In this document: piece by piece, positions 1 to 8,520 of the stretch
Layout: every line of letters begins with the position of its first letter
Numbering within the stretch: position 1 is the first letter of the stretch
From: Desulfobulbaceae bacterium
Lineage (GTDB): Bacteria; Desulfobacterota; Desulfobulbia; Desulfobulbales; SURF-16
Assembly (NCBI GenBank): GCA_020444175.1
Contig: JAHLLM010000042.1
Location: 1 to 47,589 of the forward strand
Length of the DNA stretch: 47,589 bases
Direction: 5' to 3'
Position numbers and translations under genes: made by a program
Notes under the pieces: generated by a model
Told to the model about the DNA's origin: nothing
Seen by the model: the letters and a program-made list of their open reading frames with translations, nothing else
Databases searched by the model: none

Positions 1-101
1 TGAATAGTTACGGCCTGGAGTTGAGGCCCATTTCGAGCCCTCGCTGAATAAATACCTTCTTCAATGGGATTCAGATCACCCCGGCAAATTTCCGGACGGT
101 A

Positions 102-440
102 TCATTCATTCTCCACCATCTCAATTTCTTCATTCTCTGCTCTTGTCTCCATCATCTGCTGCAGCCACGCTTCTTCAAAATCTATGACATCACCCAGGCT
201 GCCCAGCTGCCATTGACCCGATTTTTCAAATTTTGCATCAGGATTTGATTTACTCCTGAAAGCCACTGTCTTCTCTACAGGATCGAGGAGAACCAGCTGA
301 ATGACGGGAGGAAGACTGTATGGAAAAATTTCCTGACCTATTTTCACCTCATGAACAAACCCCAGTTTTTGATTTTTCAGGGTCTTCTCAAGTTCGAGAT
401 ATAAGGTTTGATGATTTTTTTTGACGAGTTTTCTGCTCAT
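102..440 (-). CDS. Hypothetical protein, 112 aa
   Basis: Soluble protein with no signal peptide or membrane segment, a basic N-terminus (MSRKLVKK) and a very acidic C-terminus ending in a run of Glu/Asn. I do not recognise a family. The ATG is preceded by a weak purine-rich AGG. The gene lies alone at the window edge, upstream (on the minus strand) of nothing else visible, so no operon context can be used. The even codon texture and the absence of a longer overlapping frame suggest a real gene. Confidence 0.5.
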   Translation of the reverse strand: MSRKLVKKNHQTLYLELEKTLKNQKLGFVHEVKIGQEIFPYSLPPVIQLVLLDPVEKTVAFRSKSNPDAKFEKSGQWQLGSLGDVIDFEEAWLQQMMETRAENEEIEMVENE

Positions 441-536
441 GGTATGACCTCAATGTAAATAAATTCTCATTTTGGAAATCGACACAATCCTGCAGCATAT
501 ATCTTCCTGATTTTCTGCCTTCACTCTGCGCAGGCT

Positions 537-1491
537 CTACAGAGTCAATTCTCCGACAAGGGGCAGATGATCAGAGGCTATACGGGTGATTCTGCTCTTG
601 TATGCAAAAAGTCCGGCCAGTCTATCTGCCGGAGAACACCACAGACGGTCCAGCGCGAGAAAGGGAAAACGGGCCGGATATGTCCTTATATAAAGGGACT
701 GACCAAAATATCTGCGAAGCCAACGCAAAGGACGTCCCCATAAAAACCACTCATTAATGTCTCCAGCCAAAACAGTGACAGGAACTTCCCTCTCACTGTT
801 GCGCATTGCAGCCAGCAGTTTTTTGATCTGATGGCGTCTTTCAGTGGGATTCAGCCCTAGATGAGTGGCAATCACGCGCAACCTGCGGTTATGCGCAGAA
901 AGTTCTGCAACTATGGCTCCCCGACGCTCCCGCCCCGGGACACTGAGATCAATATGCTGCACAGATAAAACGTCCAGCCGAGTCAATAACATATTTCCGA
1001 AATGTCCTTGTTCAGCAATTATCGTCGGGCCCTCAATCGGTGTTAAGCCATTTTGTCGTGCCAGAAATTCGAGCACCTGACAGTCGTCGGTATCTTTTGC
1101 TTCAACCTCCTGCAGGGCAGCAATATCCGGTGAGAGATACTTCAACACAGCACCGATGCGGAGAGGGTCATGCTCACCGTCACTGCCAAGGATGTTTTCC
1201 ATCCATTTCAAGATGGATGCGCCTGTGGGTGCTCCAGTCTAACTTTATGGGAAGAAACCATTCACGTTCCAATCCGAACAGCACGGAAAAATCCCACAGC
1301 AAAATATGAATCTCGAGCCTTTTCCGCCTGTTGGCAAGGGCATTTAAAAATTCACCAAGCTGCAGGGGGAAATCGTCCGCGGCATCAATCAAGAAAGCTG
1401 CCCGGTCCGCATTTTCACATTGCCGGCAATTTTTCCCTGGCTTCAGAATAGAAGGGGAAAGGCTGCTTCGGCTTCTTTCTTCTTTCGTCAT
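537..1491 (-). pseudogene. Remnant of a phospholipase D / EEP-nuclease fusion gene with internal deletions
   Basis: Two overlapping minus-strand frames are pieces of one ancestral gene. The 5' piece (1491-1180, 103 codons) has the phospholipase-D-family opening (CENADRAAFLID, then LGEFLNAL and HILLWDFSVLFGLEREW, then KLDW..HRR). It stops at DGKHP, just where family members continue into the first HKD catalytic motif. It also seems to lack the segment normally lying between AFLIDAAD and LGEFLNAL. The 3' piece (1211-537, 224 codons) is an endonuclease/exonuclease/phosphatase domain from LQEVE through THLGL, LAGDINEW and ASDHLPL, but lacks its own N-terminal strand with the metal-binding Asn. 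PLD-EEP fusions are known, so the simplest reading is two deletions in one long gene, the second also shifting the frame. Neither piece is likely to be an active enzyme. Confidence 0.75.
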
Positions 1492-1537
1492 ACAATTCTT
1501 TTAGAATAGCTTCAAAAACCCGACAAAATCAGGTCAA

Positions 1538-1630
1538 CTATTCCTGACCTGCCTCCAGAAAAGCCCTGACGGGCTCGGTGTATTCCGAGTCTTCAAACAT
1601 ATCCGTTACGATGACTGCAATTTTCGCCAT
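1538..1630 (-). pseudogene. N-terminal stub of a DJ-1/PfpI-family gene
   Basis: A 30-codon frame too short for ordinary ORF listing reads MAKIAVIVTDMFEDSEYTEP and ends in TAG about ten residues later, after AFLEAGQE. This matches the first strand and helix of DJ-1/PfpI class I glutamine-amidotransferase-like proteins, where the conserved Glu after DMF lies in the active site. Full-length members have about 170-190 residues; the nucleophile-elbow cysteine region is absent and the downstream sequence in this frame shows no resemblance. It is either a truncated remnant or, less likely, a tiny protein. A full-length but different DJ-1/PfpI protein lies 2.4 kb away. Confidence 0.7.
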
Positions 1631-1702
1631 ACGATTTCCCTTTAACAAGCATGATACTTTGCCAATACGGGCAGAATTTCAATAACCGTTCCATTCGAAA
1701 AT

Positions 1703-1873
1703 TCAACGCTTGTCAACGGGTTTTGCGTCGGATTGTTTGTGAAGTTTTTTCTCCCGCTCGTCCCTTGACATTTTATCAGGAGCAACAGATTTTTCCTCCT
1801 GCACCTCCTCTATCAACTCGTCTAATTTCTTAAAGGTCGCATCGAGTACTTCATGCGCTTTTTTGTGTTCCAT
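1703..1873 (-). CDS. Small charged helical protein, 56 aa
   Basis: Highly charged, predicted all-helical protein (Lys/Glu/Asp-rich, ending in KPVDKR) without cysteines or membrane segments. An upstream TTG could add six residues, but the ATG at 1873 follows a GGAG at a fair distance and is preferred. Family unknown. It sits between the DJ-1 stub and another small minus-strand gene. A 7-bp perfect hairpin (GTTCGCA, loop of four, TGCGAAC) at 1900-1917 separates it from the latter. Confidence 0.4.
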   Translation of the reverse strand: MEHKKAHEVLDATFKKLDELIEEVQEEKSVAPDKMSRDEREKKLHKQSDAKPVDKR

Positions 1874-1921
1874 AAAGGATTGCTCCAGCAAGCTTATTCG
1901 TTCGCATAGTTGCGAACAGAA

Positions 1922-2152
1922 TTAGAATTGATTGGAAAATTGCTGCAGATATTGCACTAACTGCTCTTTATTATCTATTATCTTAATGACTTCCGAAGAG
2001 GCATCGGAAAACTCCTGTTCTATTTTTATTACTCCCCCTTCTTTCAGGGTCTGGATGCCTTTTTCATAGACCGTTGCAAACCAGGCATCATCCTTTTGGT
2101 TTTGCGCCGTTTCGCATGCTGATCTCCAGACAATATATTCTTGATGAGACAT
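1922..2152 (-). CDS. Hypothetical protein, 76 aa
   Basis: Small acidic soluble protein, probably mostly helical, with an aromatic N-terminal half (YIVWRSACE, WFATVYEKG). A good Shine-Dalgarno, GGAGGTGCACC, directly precedes the ATG and is the best sign that it is expressed. No family recognised and no obvious functional partner; it may be co-transcribed with the 56-residue gene downstream of it on the same strand. Confidence 0.5.
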   Translation of the reverse strand: MSHQEYIVWRSACETAQNQKDDAWFATVYEKGIQTLKEGGVIKIEQEFSDASSEVIKIIDNKEQLVQYLQQFSNQF

Positions 2153-2692
2153 GGTGCACCTCCGTTTTATTTCTTATTTCAAATTGAACCAGGAACGTAA
2201 GAGAGCTGAATCGCCATCGCCCCCCGAATGTCTTTTTCACGGGGAAACATGCATTCCCTTCATTCCTCATTCATGCCAACCGGCAGTCCTTGAGTTCACA
2301 CAGTAAAAATTCGGTGATAGTATATGGTTTATTCAAGAAACATACCATTTACTCAACCTGCCCAAAGGCTGGGCTCATTCCGCCTGCACTCCGGAGTTTA
2401 AATGGTACAGCACTTGCAACTACTCATAGAAAAAGAAAAAAACGAGGGAACCCTGGAGAGATTGCCCCTCACTGTCGGAATAAACCGACATATCGTCGTT
2501 GAAAAGAGGAAGGTTGCGGCAGGAACGCCACTCCTCTCGTCCGAAGAGCCTGTCAAAACATCCTGCCATGAAAAAAATATCAGTCCTGTTGAGCGGGACA
2601 GAATCCTATCCTGCAAGACAGGCTGCTTGTTTTAATAACAAAAATGACCTGCAGCACTTTATCTCAAACCCTTGCTTATGGAGGTTGCAACC
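2153..2692. other. Intergenic region without a convincing gene
   Basis: 540 bp between the minus-strand small gene and the plus-strand oxygen-defence group. Short frames here (for example a 77-codon one at 2402-2635) have no ribosome binding site and no recognisable similarity. It should contain the promoter of the plus-strand group, but I see no clear -35/-10 or -24/-12 box. Confidence 0.4.
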
Positions 2693-2947
2693 ATGCATAC
2701 CCCGAAAGAACTCTGCCAGAAGATCATCGAGCTTTACCCGGAAATCGGCCAGTGCGGCATTAATGTAAAAGTCAACTACAACAACGCCAAAAAGGTCTGG
2801 GTGGTCGATCTCAAAAAGGATAACCATGAACTCCAGCATCATCTTGAAATCCCTGATGCTGACGATTGCATGGAAGGCAAACAGTGCGTTTCCCTCGGCC
2901 TGGAAATTGCTCAGTTAAAAAAGAACATCCAGGGGGAGCAATTCTGA
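2693..2947 (+). CDS. Small cysteine-containing protein, 84 aa
   Basis: Start chosen at the ATG after GGAGGTTGCAACC rather than the upstream in-frame ATG, because the Shine-Dalgarno fits only the later one. Soluble alpha/beta-looking protein with four cysteines (LCQK, GQCG, DDCME, KQCV), two close together in a C-x5-C arrangement near the end. A compact domain with N-terminal helix, two strands (INVKVNYNN, KVWVVDL) and C-terminal helix is suggested. I do not recognise a named family. It is 67 bp upstream of the superoxide reductase gene and likely co-transcribed, so a role in redox or metal handling is possible but inferred only from position. Confidence 0.6.
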   Translation: MHTPKELCQKIIELYPEIGQCGINVKVNYNNAKKVWVVDLKKDNHELQHHLEIPDADDCMEGKQCVSLGLEIAQLKKNIQGEQF

Positions 2948-3014
2948 AAGGCTTTTTTCTGAAAGACACGTTGCATTCAAGAACACCAACAAATCATTTG
3001 TAAGGAGATGTACA

Positions 3015-3410
3015 ATGGAAACAATTGGAAAATGTTATCAATCTGCTGACTGGAAAAATGAAAAACACGTTCCGGTAATCGAAACCCCGCAAGCGGTGCC
3101 TGCTGAAGAGATCTTTCAGGTGACCGTTTCCATTGGCAAGGAAGTGGCCCATCCCAATACCACGGAGCATCATATCCGCTGGATCCAGCTTTTTTTTAAG
3201 CCGGAAGGTGAAAAATTCACCTACCAGGTCGGTAATTTTGAATTTACTGCACATGGTGAATCTGCTCAGGGGGCGGACAAGGGATGCATCCATACCCACC
3301 ACTCGGTCACCGTTTCACTGAACATAAACAAGCCGGGAACGCTCATTGCCACGTCTTTCTGCAACATTCACGGACTGTGGGAAAACGCGCAGCAAATTAC
3401 ATTAAAATAA
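3015..3410 (+). CDS. Superoxide reductase, class II (neelaredoxin type)
   Basis: 131-residue protein carrying the complete Fe(His4)(Cys) centre of superoxide reductases: EKHVPVI near residue 20 (catalytic Glu-Lys and the first His ligand), HPNTTEHHI (two further His) and CNIHG near the C-terminus (Cys and the last His). The desulforedoxin-like N-terminal FeCys4 domain of class I enzymes is absent, so this is class II. The enzyme reduces superoxide to hydrogen peroxide in the cytoplasm of anaerobes without making oxygen, usually with rubredoxin as electron donor. AAGGAG precedes the ATG. Next gene is an exported Ni-SOD, giving superoxide removal on both sides of the membrane. Confidence 0.95.
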   Translation: METIGKCYQSADWKNEKHVPVIETPQAVPAEEIFQVTVSIGKEVAHPNTTEHHIRWIQLFFKPEGEKFTYQVGNFEFTAHGESAQGADKGCIHTHHSVTVSLNINKPGTLIATSFCNIHGLWENAQQITLK

Positions 3411-3520
3411 TGCTGAACGCCCTTCAGCCACTAAAACAAAACCAAAGGATTTTTTCCGCAATGGTGCACCTGTTGGGCGCACTTTCCATTGATTGACATT
3501 CACCTAAAGAGGGATATCTC

Positions 3521-3967
3521 ATGAAGAAAATCGTCTTTGTCCTGCTGACAATTGCCGCCTGTTTTGCCTTTTCCATCACTGCTGCCCAGGCCCATTGCGA
3601 AATTCCCTGCGGGATATACGATGACCAGGCGCGGTTGAGTGAAATTGCCGAACACATCCAGACCATTGAGAAATCAATGAACCAGATCATGGCGTTGCAG
3701 AAAGAGGGAAAAATCAACTACAACCAACTGGTTCGCTGGGTTAATAATAAAGAGACGCACGCAGGCTACATCCAGGAAATTGCCAGTCAGTATTTTCTCA
3801 CCCAGCGAATCAAATTCGACACCGAGAATTACGATAAAATGCTGGCGGCTCTGCACCGTATCATTGTTTATGCCATGAAATGCAAACAGACTACTGATCT
3901 TGAGAATGCAGCAAACCTGCGCAACTCTCTGCACGACTTCGAGCATCTGTATCTTGGCAAAAAATAA
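3521..3967 (+). CDS. sodN: Nickel superoxide dismutase with Sec signal peptide
   Basis: 148-residue precursor. After a classic signal peptide (MKK, hydrophobic core, AQA) comes HCEIPCGIYDD, the nickel-hook signature HCxxPCGxY, in which the mature N-terminal His plus two Cys bind Ni. The remaining ~124 residues form the four-helix bundle expected for SodN (typical mature length about 117). Cleavage after AQA would expose the histidine as residue 1, so signal peptidase may do what the SodX protease does in cytoplasmic systems; no sodX-like gene is near. It dismutates superoxide, here outside the cytoplasmic membrane. RBS GAGGG is 8-9 nt ahead of the ATG. Same strand as, and 110 bp after, the superoxide reductase gene. 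Confidence 0.93.
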   Translation: MKKIVFVLLTIAACFAFSITAAQAHCEIPCGIYDDQARLSEIAEHIQTIEKSMNQIMALQKEGKINYNQLVRWVNNKETHAGYIQEIASQYFLTQRIKFDTENYDKMLAALHRIIVYAMKCKQTTDLENAANLRNSLHDFEHLYLGKK

Positions 3968-4003
3968 ATCCATCAAGGGGAAATCGTCCATGGAGCAACA
4001 AAT

Positions 4004-4528
4004 ATGATTCTAAAAAATAAGAAAGCCATCATTCTCGTTGAAACACTCTATAACGACCTGGAGTTCTGGTACCCTTATTACCGCCTCAAGGAGGAAGGAG
4101 CCGAGGTCTGTGTCGTCGGTCCCGAGGCCGGCAGGCAATATACCGGCAAATCAGGCATTGTGGTTAAAGCATACAAAGGCATGAACGATGTCCATGCTGA
4201 AGAGTATGATGCCATCATTATTCCCGGCGGCTATGCCCCGGATCACATGCGCCGACATTCGGCCATGGTGAAACTGGTGAAGGATTTTTATGATGCAGGT
4301 AAAACTGTGGCGGCAATCTGTCATGGCGGCTGGATGCTGGCCTCCGCGGATATCCTTCAAGACAAAAAAGTCACTGCATTTTTCGCCATTAAAGATGACC
4401 TTGTTCATGCAGGAGCCGATTTTGTCGACGATGCAGTGGTGATTGACAAAAATCTTGTCACAAGCCGGACTCCGGATGATCTGCCCGTCTTTATGAAAGC
4501 TATTATTAAAATGATGGCCGACGCATAG
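4004..4528 (+). CDS. DJ-1/PfpI family protein
   Basis: 174-residue protein spanning the whole DJ-1/PfpI fold: AIILVETLYNDLEF at the start with the conserved acidic residue, the PGGYAPD loop in the middle, and the nucleophile elbow AICHGGWML containing the reactive Cys-His pair. Members act as deglycases/glyoxalases, chaperones or peptidases; the exact activity cannot be told from sequence. GGAG stands 8 nt before the ATG. It follows the Ni-SOD by 36 bp and probably shares its mRNA, which fits a role in stress repair. Confidence 0.9.
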   Translation: MILKNKKAIILVETLYNDLEFWYPYYRLKEEGAEVCVVGPEAGRQYTGKSGIVVKAYKGMNDVHAEEYDAIIIPGGYAPDHMRRHSAMVKLVKDFYDAGKTVAAICHGGWMLASADILQDKKVTAFFAIKDDLVHAGADFVDDAVVIDKNLVTSRTPDDLPVFMKAIIKMMADA

Positions 4529-4728
4529 CCCCAGAGACCCGGCGAGTGTCATGTCAGGTGCCAATTGTTGTGTAGATCGTCATACCCATGGCGACTCTTT
4601 AGTATCGGGAGTTTTTTTCGACCTCCTTTATGCGTCAAAAATTATTTGATATGACACCACCAGTATAGGTAGTGGACAATGCGCATGCCCATGGAGAGTG
4701 ACAGCTGGGAATGAGAAAAAACGGCTAT

Positions 4729-5718
4729 TCAGCGTTTTTTTATTTTTTCATGGATGTAGTTGCTGATTTTTGACACATCCCCCACTTCCTCCTGAAAAGC
4801 GGCGACAGGTATTTCCACACGAGCTGCACTCTTATGACCGCCAGCCGACCCCAGCTTACCGAAGAGGCGCATTGCAACCTTACCGGCATCAAGACGAAAA
4901 CCGGCATTTCTGATGATTATGATGATCTTCTGGCCATAAACCCCGGAAACCATGCACCACGTGGCTTCAGCCATCTTCAGAAAAAAATCGGCAATAATCA
5001 CCAGGGCGTCGGCATCCTTTACCTCGCCCATATCAATATAGACCGTATCGCCTATGAATTGCAGGCTGTCAAAAGCCTTATGAAAATGGGCAATATTTTT
5101 TTTGTTAATCTCCGAAGACTCTATCTGCTTGATAATATTAAGATTGACGTAGGGATAAAGATAGCGGAAGGCTTTGACATCAGCGGCTATGGAAGTGCGG
5201 GTAAAGTTATTCGTATCTGTTTTTATTCCGTAAAACAGTGCAGTGGCTAATTTTGCTGAAGGAGTGATACCGGCGGCTTTAAGATATTCCGCCATCATGG
5301 ATGAAACTGCCCCGTAATCCTCACGTATGTCGATAAAAGGCCCCTGGAGAGAATGATCCGGCGGGTGGTGATCGATAATAATACTGAAATTTATTTTTCC
5401 TAAAGATTTATGGTGGTGAGGCTGCGAGTCGACAATTGCCCATTTTGTCACCTCACTGGTATCTACCTTTTTAATGTAAGGAAGAGTAATATTGAGTCGT
5501 CTGATCATAGCCAGATTATCGGACCGTTTAATGGCATTTACGCGGCAGATAATAATTTTTTGGGCCTTCCTCCAGAAGAGTCTTTTCAATGCCAGTGCGC
5601 TGGCAATGGCGTCAGGATCGGCGACAATGGGTATGCAGAGAATGTCATCGGTTGCAACAGTCTCCATAACACTTTCGTAACGAGCTTTATGGGTGGCGAA
5701 CTGGACAGGATTGGCCAT
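4729..5718 (-). CDS. DHH-family phosphoesterase (NrnA-like)
   Basis: 329 residues. DHH-family metal motifs are visible in order: ADPDAIAS (residues 33-40), VDSQP (96-100) and DHHPPD (116-121). A DHHA1 substrate domain is expected in the C-terminal third, where GGHKSAARV (GGH motif) near residue 293 binds the substrate. The family includes oligoribonucleases, pAp phosphatases and cyclic-dinucleotide phosphodiesterases; NrnA-like nano-RNase or pGpG/pAp hydrolysis is plausible, with no way to choose here. It is convergent with the DJ-1 gene; a weak A/T-flanked hairpin at about 4717-4742 may end transcription both ways. Confidence 0.85.
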   Translation of the reverse strand: MANPVQFATHKARYESVMETVATDDILCIPIVADPDAIASALALKRLFWRKAQKIIICRVNAIKRSDNLAMIRRLNITLPYIKKVDTSEVTKWAIVDSQPHHHKSLGKINFSIIIDHHPPDHSLQGPFIDIREDYGAVSSMMAEYLKAAGITPSAKLATALFYGIKTDTNNFTRTSIAADVKAFRYLYPYVNLNIIKQIESSEINKKNIAHFHKAFDSLQFIGDTVYIDMGEVKDADALVIIADFFLKMAEATWCMVSGVYGQKIIIIIRNAGFRLDAGKVAMRLFGKLGSAGGHKSAARVEIPVAAFQEEVGDVSKISNYIHEKIKKR

Positions 5719-5848
5719 AAATTTTTCTCAGTATCCCTGGTTATACTCTTTTTTGCTCAATTGTTTCGCTTGCGAAAATAAACTTCATAAGCCTCTTGGC
5801 AACCCCTGGTCCTGCATGACAGGACTGTATTTTTCCAGGCAAAGGCAA

Positions 5849-6046
5849 TTACTCGCCCTTCGCCCAGTAAATGCATCCAACCGGACAGGTATCCATGGCC
5901 TCCTCTATTAGTTTGATATCACAATCAAAATGGATAACTCTTGCGGCAATCATGCCTTCCTCATACTGGAAACATCCCGGACAAATTTCAGCACAACTGC
6001 CACAGGAGATGCATTCATCATCGTCGATATAGAACTCTTTTCCCAT
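5849..6046 (-). CDS. 4Fe-4S ferredoxin
   Basis: 65 residues counted from the ATG at 6046, chosen over the ATG 15 nt upstream because GGAGGG fits only the later one. The first cluster motif is CISCGSC followed by the distal CP (DTCPVGC). This is the single-cluster arrangement of Desulfovibrio ferredoxin I types; an additional Cys (EICPGC and CD) in the region of a lost or vestigial second cluster is present. It is a low-potential cytoplasmic electron carrier. No partner oxidoreductase is adjacent. The 5' untranslated region carries a perfect 19-bp palindrome (see separate entry). Confidence 0.9.
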   Translation of the reverse strand: MGKEFYIDDDECISCGSCAEICPGCFQYEEGMIAARVIHFDCDIKLIEEAMDTCPVGCIYWAKGE

Positions 6047-6062
6047 CTGGAAACCCTCCATG

Positions 6063-6101
6063 CACTACTTTGATTTTTTTTCAAAAAAAATCAAAGTAGT
6101 G
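6063..6101. repeat. Perfect 19-bp inverted repeat in the ferredoxin leader
   Basis: Arms CACTACTTTGATTTTTTTT and its exact complement are separated by one base. It begins about 6 nt upstream of the ferredoxin Shine-Dalgarno (minus strand). It may act as an mRNA hairpin, a bidirectional terminator between divergent genes, or a repressor site; the A/T-rich inner half and G/C-poor base favour a terminator-like or operator role. Confidence 0.7.
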
Positions 6102-6396
6102 TAGCCAATAGCCTGCTGTCCCAAAGAATTCTAAAAAAAATATAGAATTACAAATATTATGCCACGTTCACACCTCAAGAGGGAAGACGGAAATACTTTT
6201 TCTCCTTCGGCAGGGCACCGGCAACACATTTGCGGCATGAGTCTATTGGCATGATACTTGATTCAATCATCTTGTCATGATGCACACGTTCTCCCCATAA
6301 CGGACAGAACGCTGATTTTGGATATTGCCTCAAGACTCGTTTGATCCGTGTCTTCCGTTGATGCACCCCGGCAGAACTCAACAAAGAGGAAACCGT
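6102..6396. other. Divergent promoter region between ferredoxin and amidohydrolase genes
   Basis: About 295 bp without a gene. On the minus strand at about 6148-6165 there is TGGCATA-N4-TTGTA, a weak match to the sigma-54 consensus, oriented toward the ferredoxin gene. No strong box is seen for the plus-strand gene. Confidence 0.3.
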
Positions 6397-7758
6397 ATGA
6401 ACAGACGCTACCCGATCCCGACAAAAATGATTTCCAACGGAGAATTCCGGCCATTGCCCCAGACCCCGCAACAGAAACTGACGGAGCAAACCCTTCTTCA
6501 GCTTGCCGATAAATACGCAGGAAAACAGGGCACCACCCGAAGACAGTTTCTTCGAAGTGCCAGCGGCATGGCCGCCGCTTTTCTGGCAATGAATGCGGTC
6601 TACGGCTCAATCTTTACTGTTTCCCCCGCAGAGGCCGCTGATCCATACGCTGCCGAAGCAATACGAAAATCACTGGACCATCAATTCATTTTCGATGTGC
6701 AGCTGCACTTTGTGCGCGATGAATATGCCTGGGAAGGCCTGACAGGGCTGCGCCGTTATGCACGGAAATGGAACAGCGAACTGGCTGGCCAGGACACAAA
6801 CCTGAAGAAACTGAAATTTGCCAATTTCATAAAAGAGGTATTCCTGGAGAGTCAGACCAGAATCGGCCTTCTTTCCGGTGCCCCTTCCGATGATCCTGAA
6901 AAATGGTTCCTGACCAACGACGAAATAGCGGAGGCCAGATCCGTTATAAACAGTATAGCCGGCAGCCGGAGACTTCTCAGCCATGCAATTTTCACCCCGG
7001 GTCAACCGGGCTGGCTGGATGAAATTGACAGAGCCATAGATGAACTTCATCCCGACAGCTGGAAGGGATATACCATTGGAGATCCATTGGGCCCATCACA
7101 TTATCCATGGCGACTGGACGATGAAAAACTTGTCTATCCTGCCTATGAAAGAATGGTTAAAGCAGGTATCAAAAATGTCTGCGTCCATAAAGGCCTTCTT
7201 CCGGAGGACTACAAGAGTTCGTTTGCCGATCTCTGGCAATACGCCACGGTTACCGATTTGGGCAAGGCCGCCAGAGACTGGCCCCAGCTTAATTTTATCA
7301 TTTATCATTCTGCTCTGCGGCCTCTGCAGGATTTCTCAGCTGAATACATTCGCTCCTTTGAGGAAAACGGTTACATCCCCTGGGTAAGCGATCTGGCTGC
7401 CATTCCTTCGAAATTCAACGTGACCAATGTCTATGCCGAACTGGGAACAGCCTTTGCAACTTCCGCAGTAACCTTTCCACGCCACTGTGCCGTGCTTCTG
7501 GGGACACTTATCAAGGGTATGGGGGTTGATAAAATTTTGTGGGGCACTGATTCTGTATGGTACGGATCTCCGCAATGGCAGATAGAGGCCTTCCGACGCA
7601 TTGAAATTCCTGTTGATCTCCAGGAAAAGTTCGATTTGCAAGCACTTGGTGCGGCAGACGGTTTTATCAAAAATGCTATTTTCGGCCTTAACGCCGCCCG
7701 GCTTTACAACATCAGTTTAGGGACAGCAAGTAAGGATCTTCCAGGCGGCAGAGGATAA
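6397..7758 (+). CDS. Tat-exported amidohydrolase-2 family protein
   Basis: 453 residues from the ATG after GAGGAAACCGT. A long N-region ends in the twin-arginine motif TTRRQFLRSASG, a mildly hydrophobic stretch and AEA, so the folded metalloenzyme should be exported by Tat. The rest resembles PF04909 TIM-barrel hydrolases: FDVQLHFV after strand 1 (the usual HxH is altered to QxH), YHSALRPL mid-protein and WGTDSVWYG near the end with the metal-binding Asp. Substrate unknown; family members include decarboxylases and hydrolases. The altered first motif may change metal binding. It is a single gene, convergent with the rhomboid gene. Confidence 0.8.
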   Translation: MNRRYPIPTKMISNGEFRPLPQTPQQKLTEQTLLQLADKYAGKQGTTRRQFLRSASGMAAAFLAMNAVYGSIFTVSPAEAADPYAAEAIRKSLDHQFIFDVQLHFVRDEYAWEGLTGLRRYARKWNSELAGQDTNLKKLKFANFIKEVFLESQTRIGLLSGAPSDDPEKWFLTNDEIAEARSVINSIAGSRRLLSHAIFTPGQPGWLDEIDRAIDELHPDSWKGYTIGDPLGPSHYPWRLDDEKLVYPAYERMVKAGIKNVCVHKGLLPEDYKSSFADLWQYATVTDLGKAARDWPQLNFIIYHSALRPLQDFSAEYIRSFEENGYIPWVSDLAAIPSKFNVTNVYAELGTAFATSAVTFPRHCAVLLGTLIKGMGVDKILWGTDSVWYGSPQWQIEAFRRIEIPVDLQEKFDLQALGAADGFIKNAIFGLNAARLYNISLGTASKDLPGGRG

Positions 7759-7773
7759 AGAGCTGATCCTGTC

Positions 7774-8520
7774 TTATCGCCATCCTCTGACTCTTTTGGC
7801 AGAACTCTTCTGCAAACGCTCATCCTTGCAGAAGAGTTTGACCAGTACGATGCCGGTGACAAAACCGCCGACATGGGCCCAGAAAGCCACACCGCCTGTC
7901 GTCTTTCCGACTGTTGGCGCTGCACTGAGCAGCTGCAACAAAAACCAGTATCCCAGCACCAGATAAGCCGGCACGACAACGCGGAAGAAAAAGAACCCCA
8001 GAAAGACGATAAGATGCACCGGAGCTCTTGGATACAGCAGGGCGTAGCCACCCATCACTCCTCCAATGGCTCCGGAGGCTCCAATCATTGGAAGATAACC
8101 GGTTGGATCTGAAAATAACTGGACAGCCACGGCGCCAAAGCCGCAAAGAAGATAAAAAATGAAAAATCGCATGTATCCCATGGCGTCTTCAACATTATCG
8201 CCGAAAATTGACAGAAACCACATATTGATGATGAGATGGAGCCAGCCGCCATGCATGAACATGGACGTAAGGGGGGACAACCAATTCGGATGGTTATCAA
8301 CAAGACAGACAAGCCCGTGTCCAAGAGGGATTTGTGTTCCAGGGCTGAGATTGCCCAGAAATTCACCGGGAATGAGACCGAATTGGCATATGGATTTTGC
8401 CAGAGTGGGATTGGTTCCCAGCCCCTGGAACAGAATCCAGGCTATAACATTGAGACCAATGATGGTAAAAGTTGCAAAGGAAGTATGAAAGGTCGGATTT
8501 TCATCACGAATCGGAAACAT
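7774..8520 (-). CDS. Rhomboid-family intramembrane serine protease
   Basis: 248 residues with the usual opening MFPIRDENPT, a first membrane helix, a long L1 loop, GGWLHLIINMWFL (oxyanion/HxxxN segment), IGASGAIGGVMGGY with the catalytic serine in GxSG, and AHVGGF with the catalytic His. Six or seven membrane helices are expected. It cleaves transmembrane segments within the inner membrane. C-terminus is short, basic and cytoplasmic. It ends 15 bp from the convergent amidohydrolase gene. Confidence 0.92.
   Translation of the reverse strand: MFPIRDENPTFHTSFATFTIIGLNVIAWILFQGLGTNPTLAKSICQFGLIPGEFLGNLSPGTQIPLGHGLVCLVDNHPNWLSPLTSMFMHGGWLHLIINMWFLSIFGDNVEDAMGYMRFFIFYLLCGFGAVAVQLFSDPTGYLPMIGASGAIGGVMGGYALLYPRAPVHLIVFLGFFFFRVVVPAYLVLGYWFLLQLLSAAPTVGKTTGGVAFWAHVGGFVTGIVLVKLFCKDERLQKSSAKRVRGWR

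Noticed and set aside
2402-2635. 77-codon plus-strand frame
   Set aside because: No ribosome site, no recognisable similarity, and overlapping frames of equal quality.
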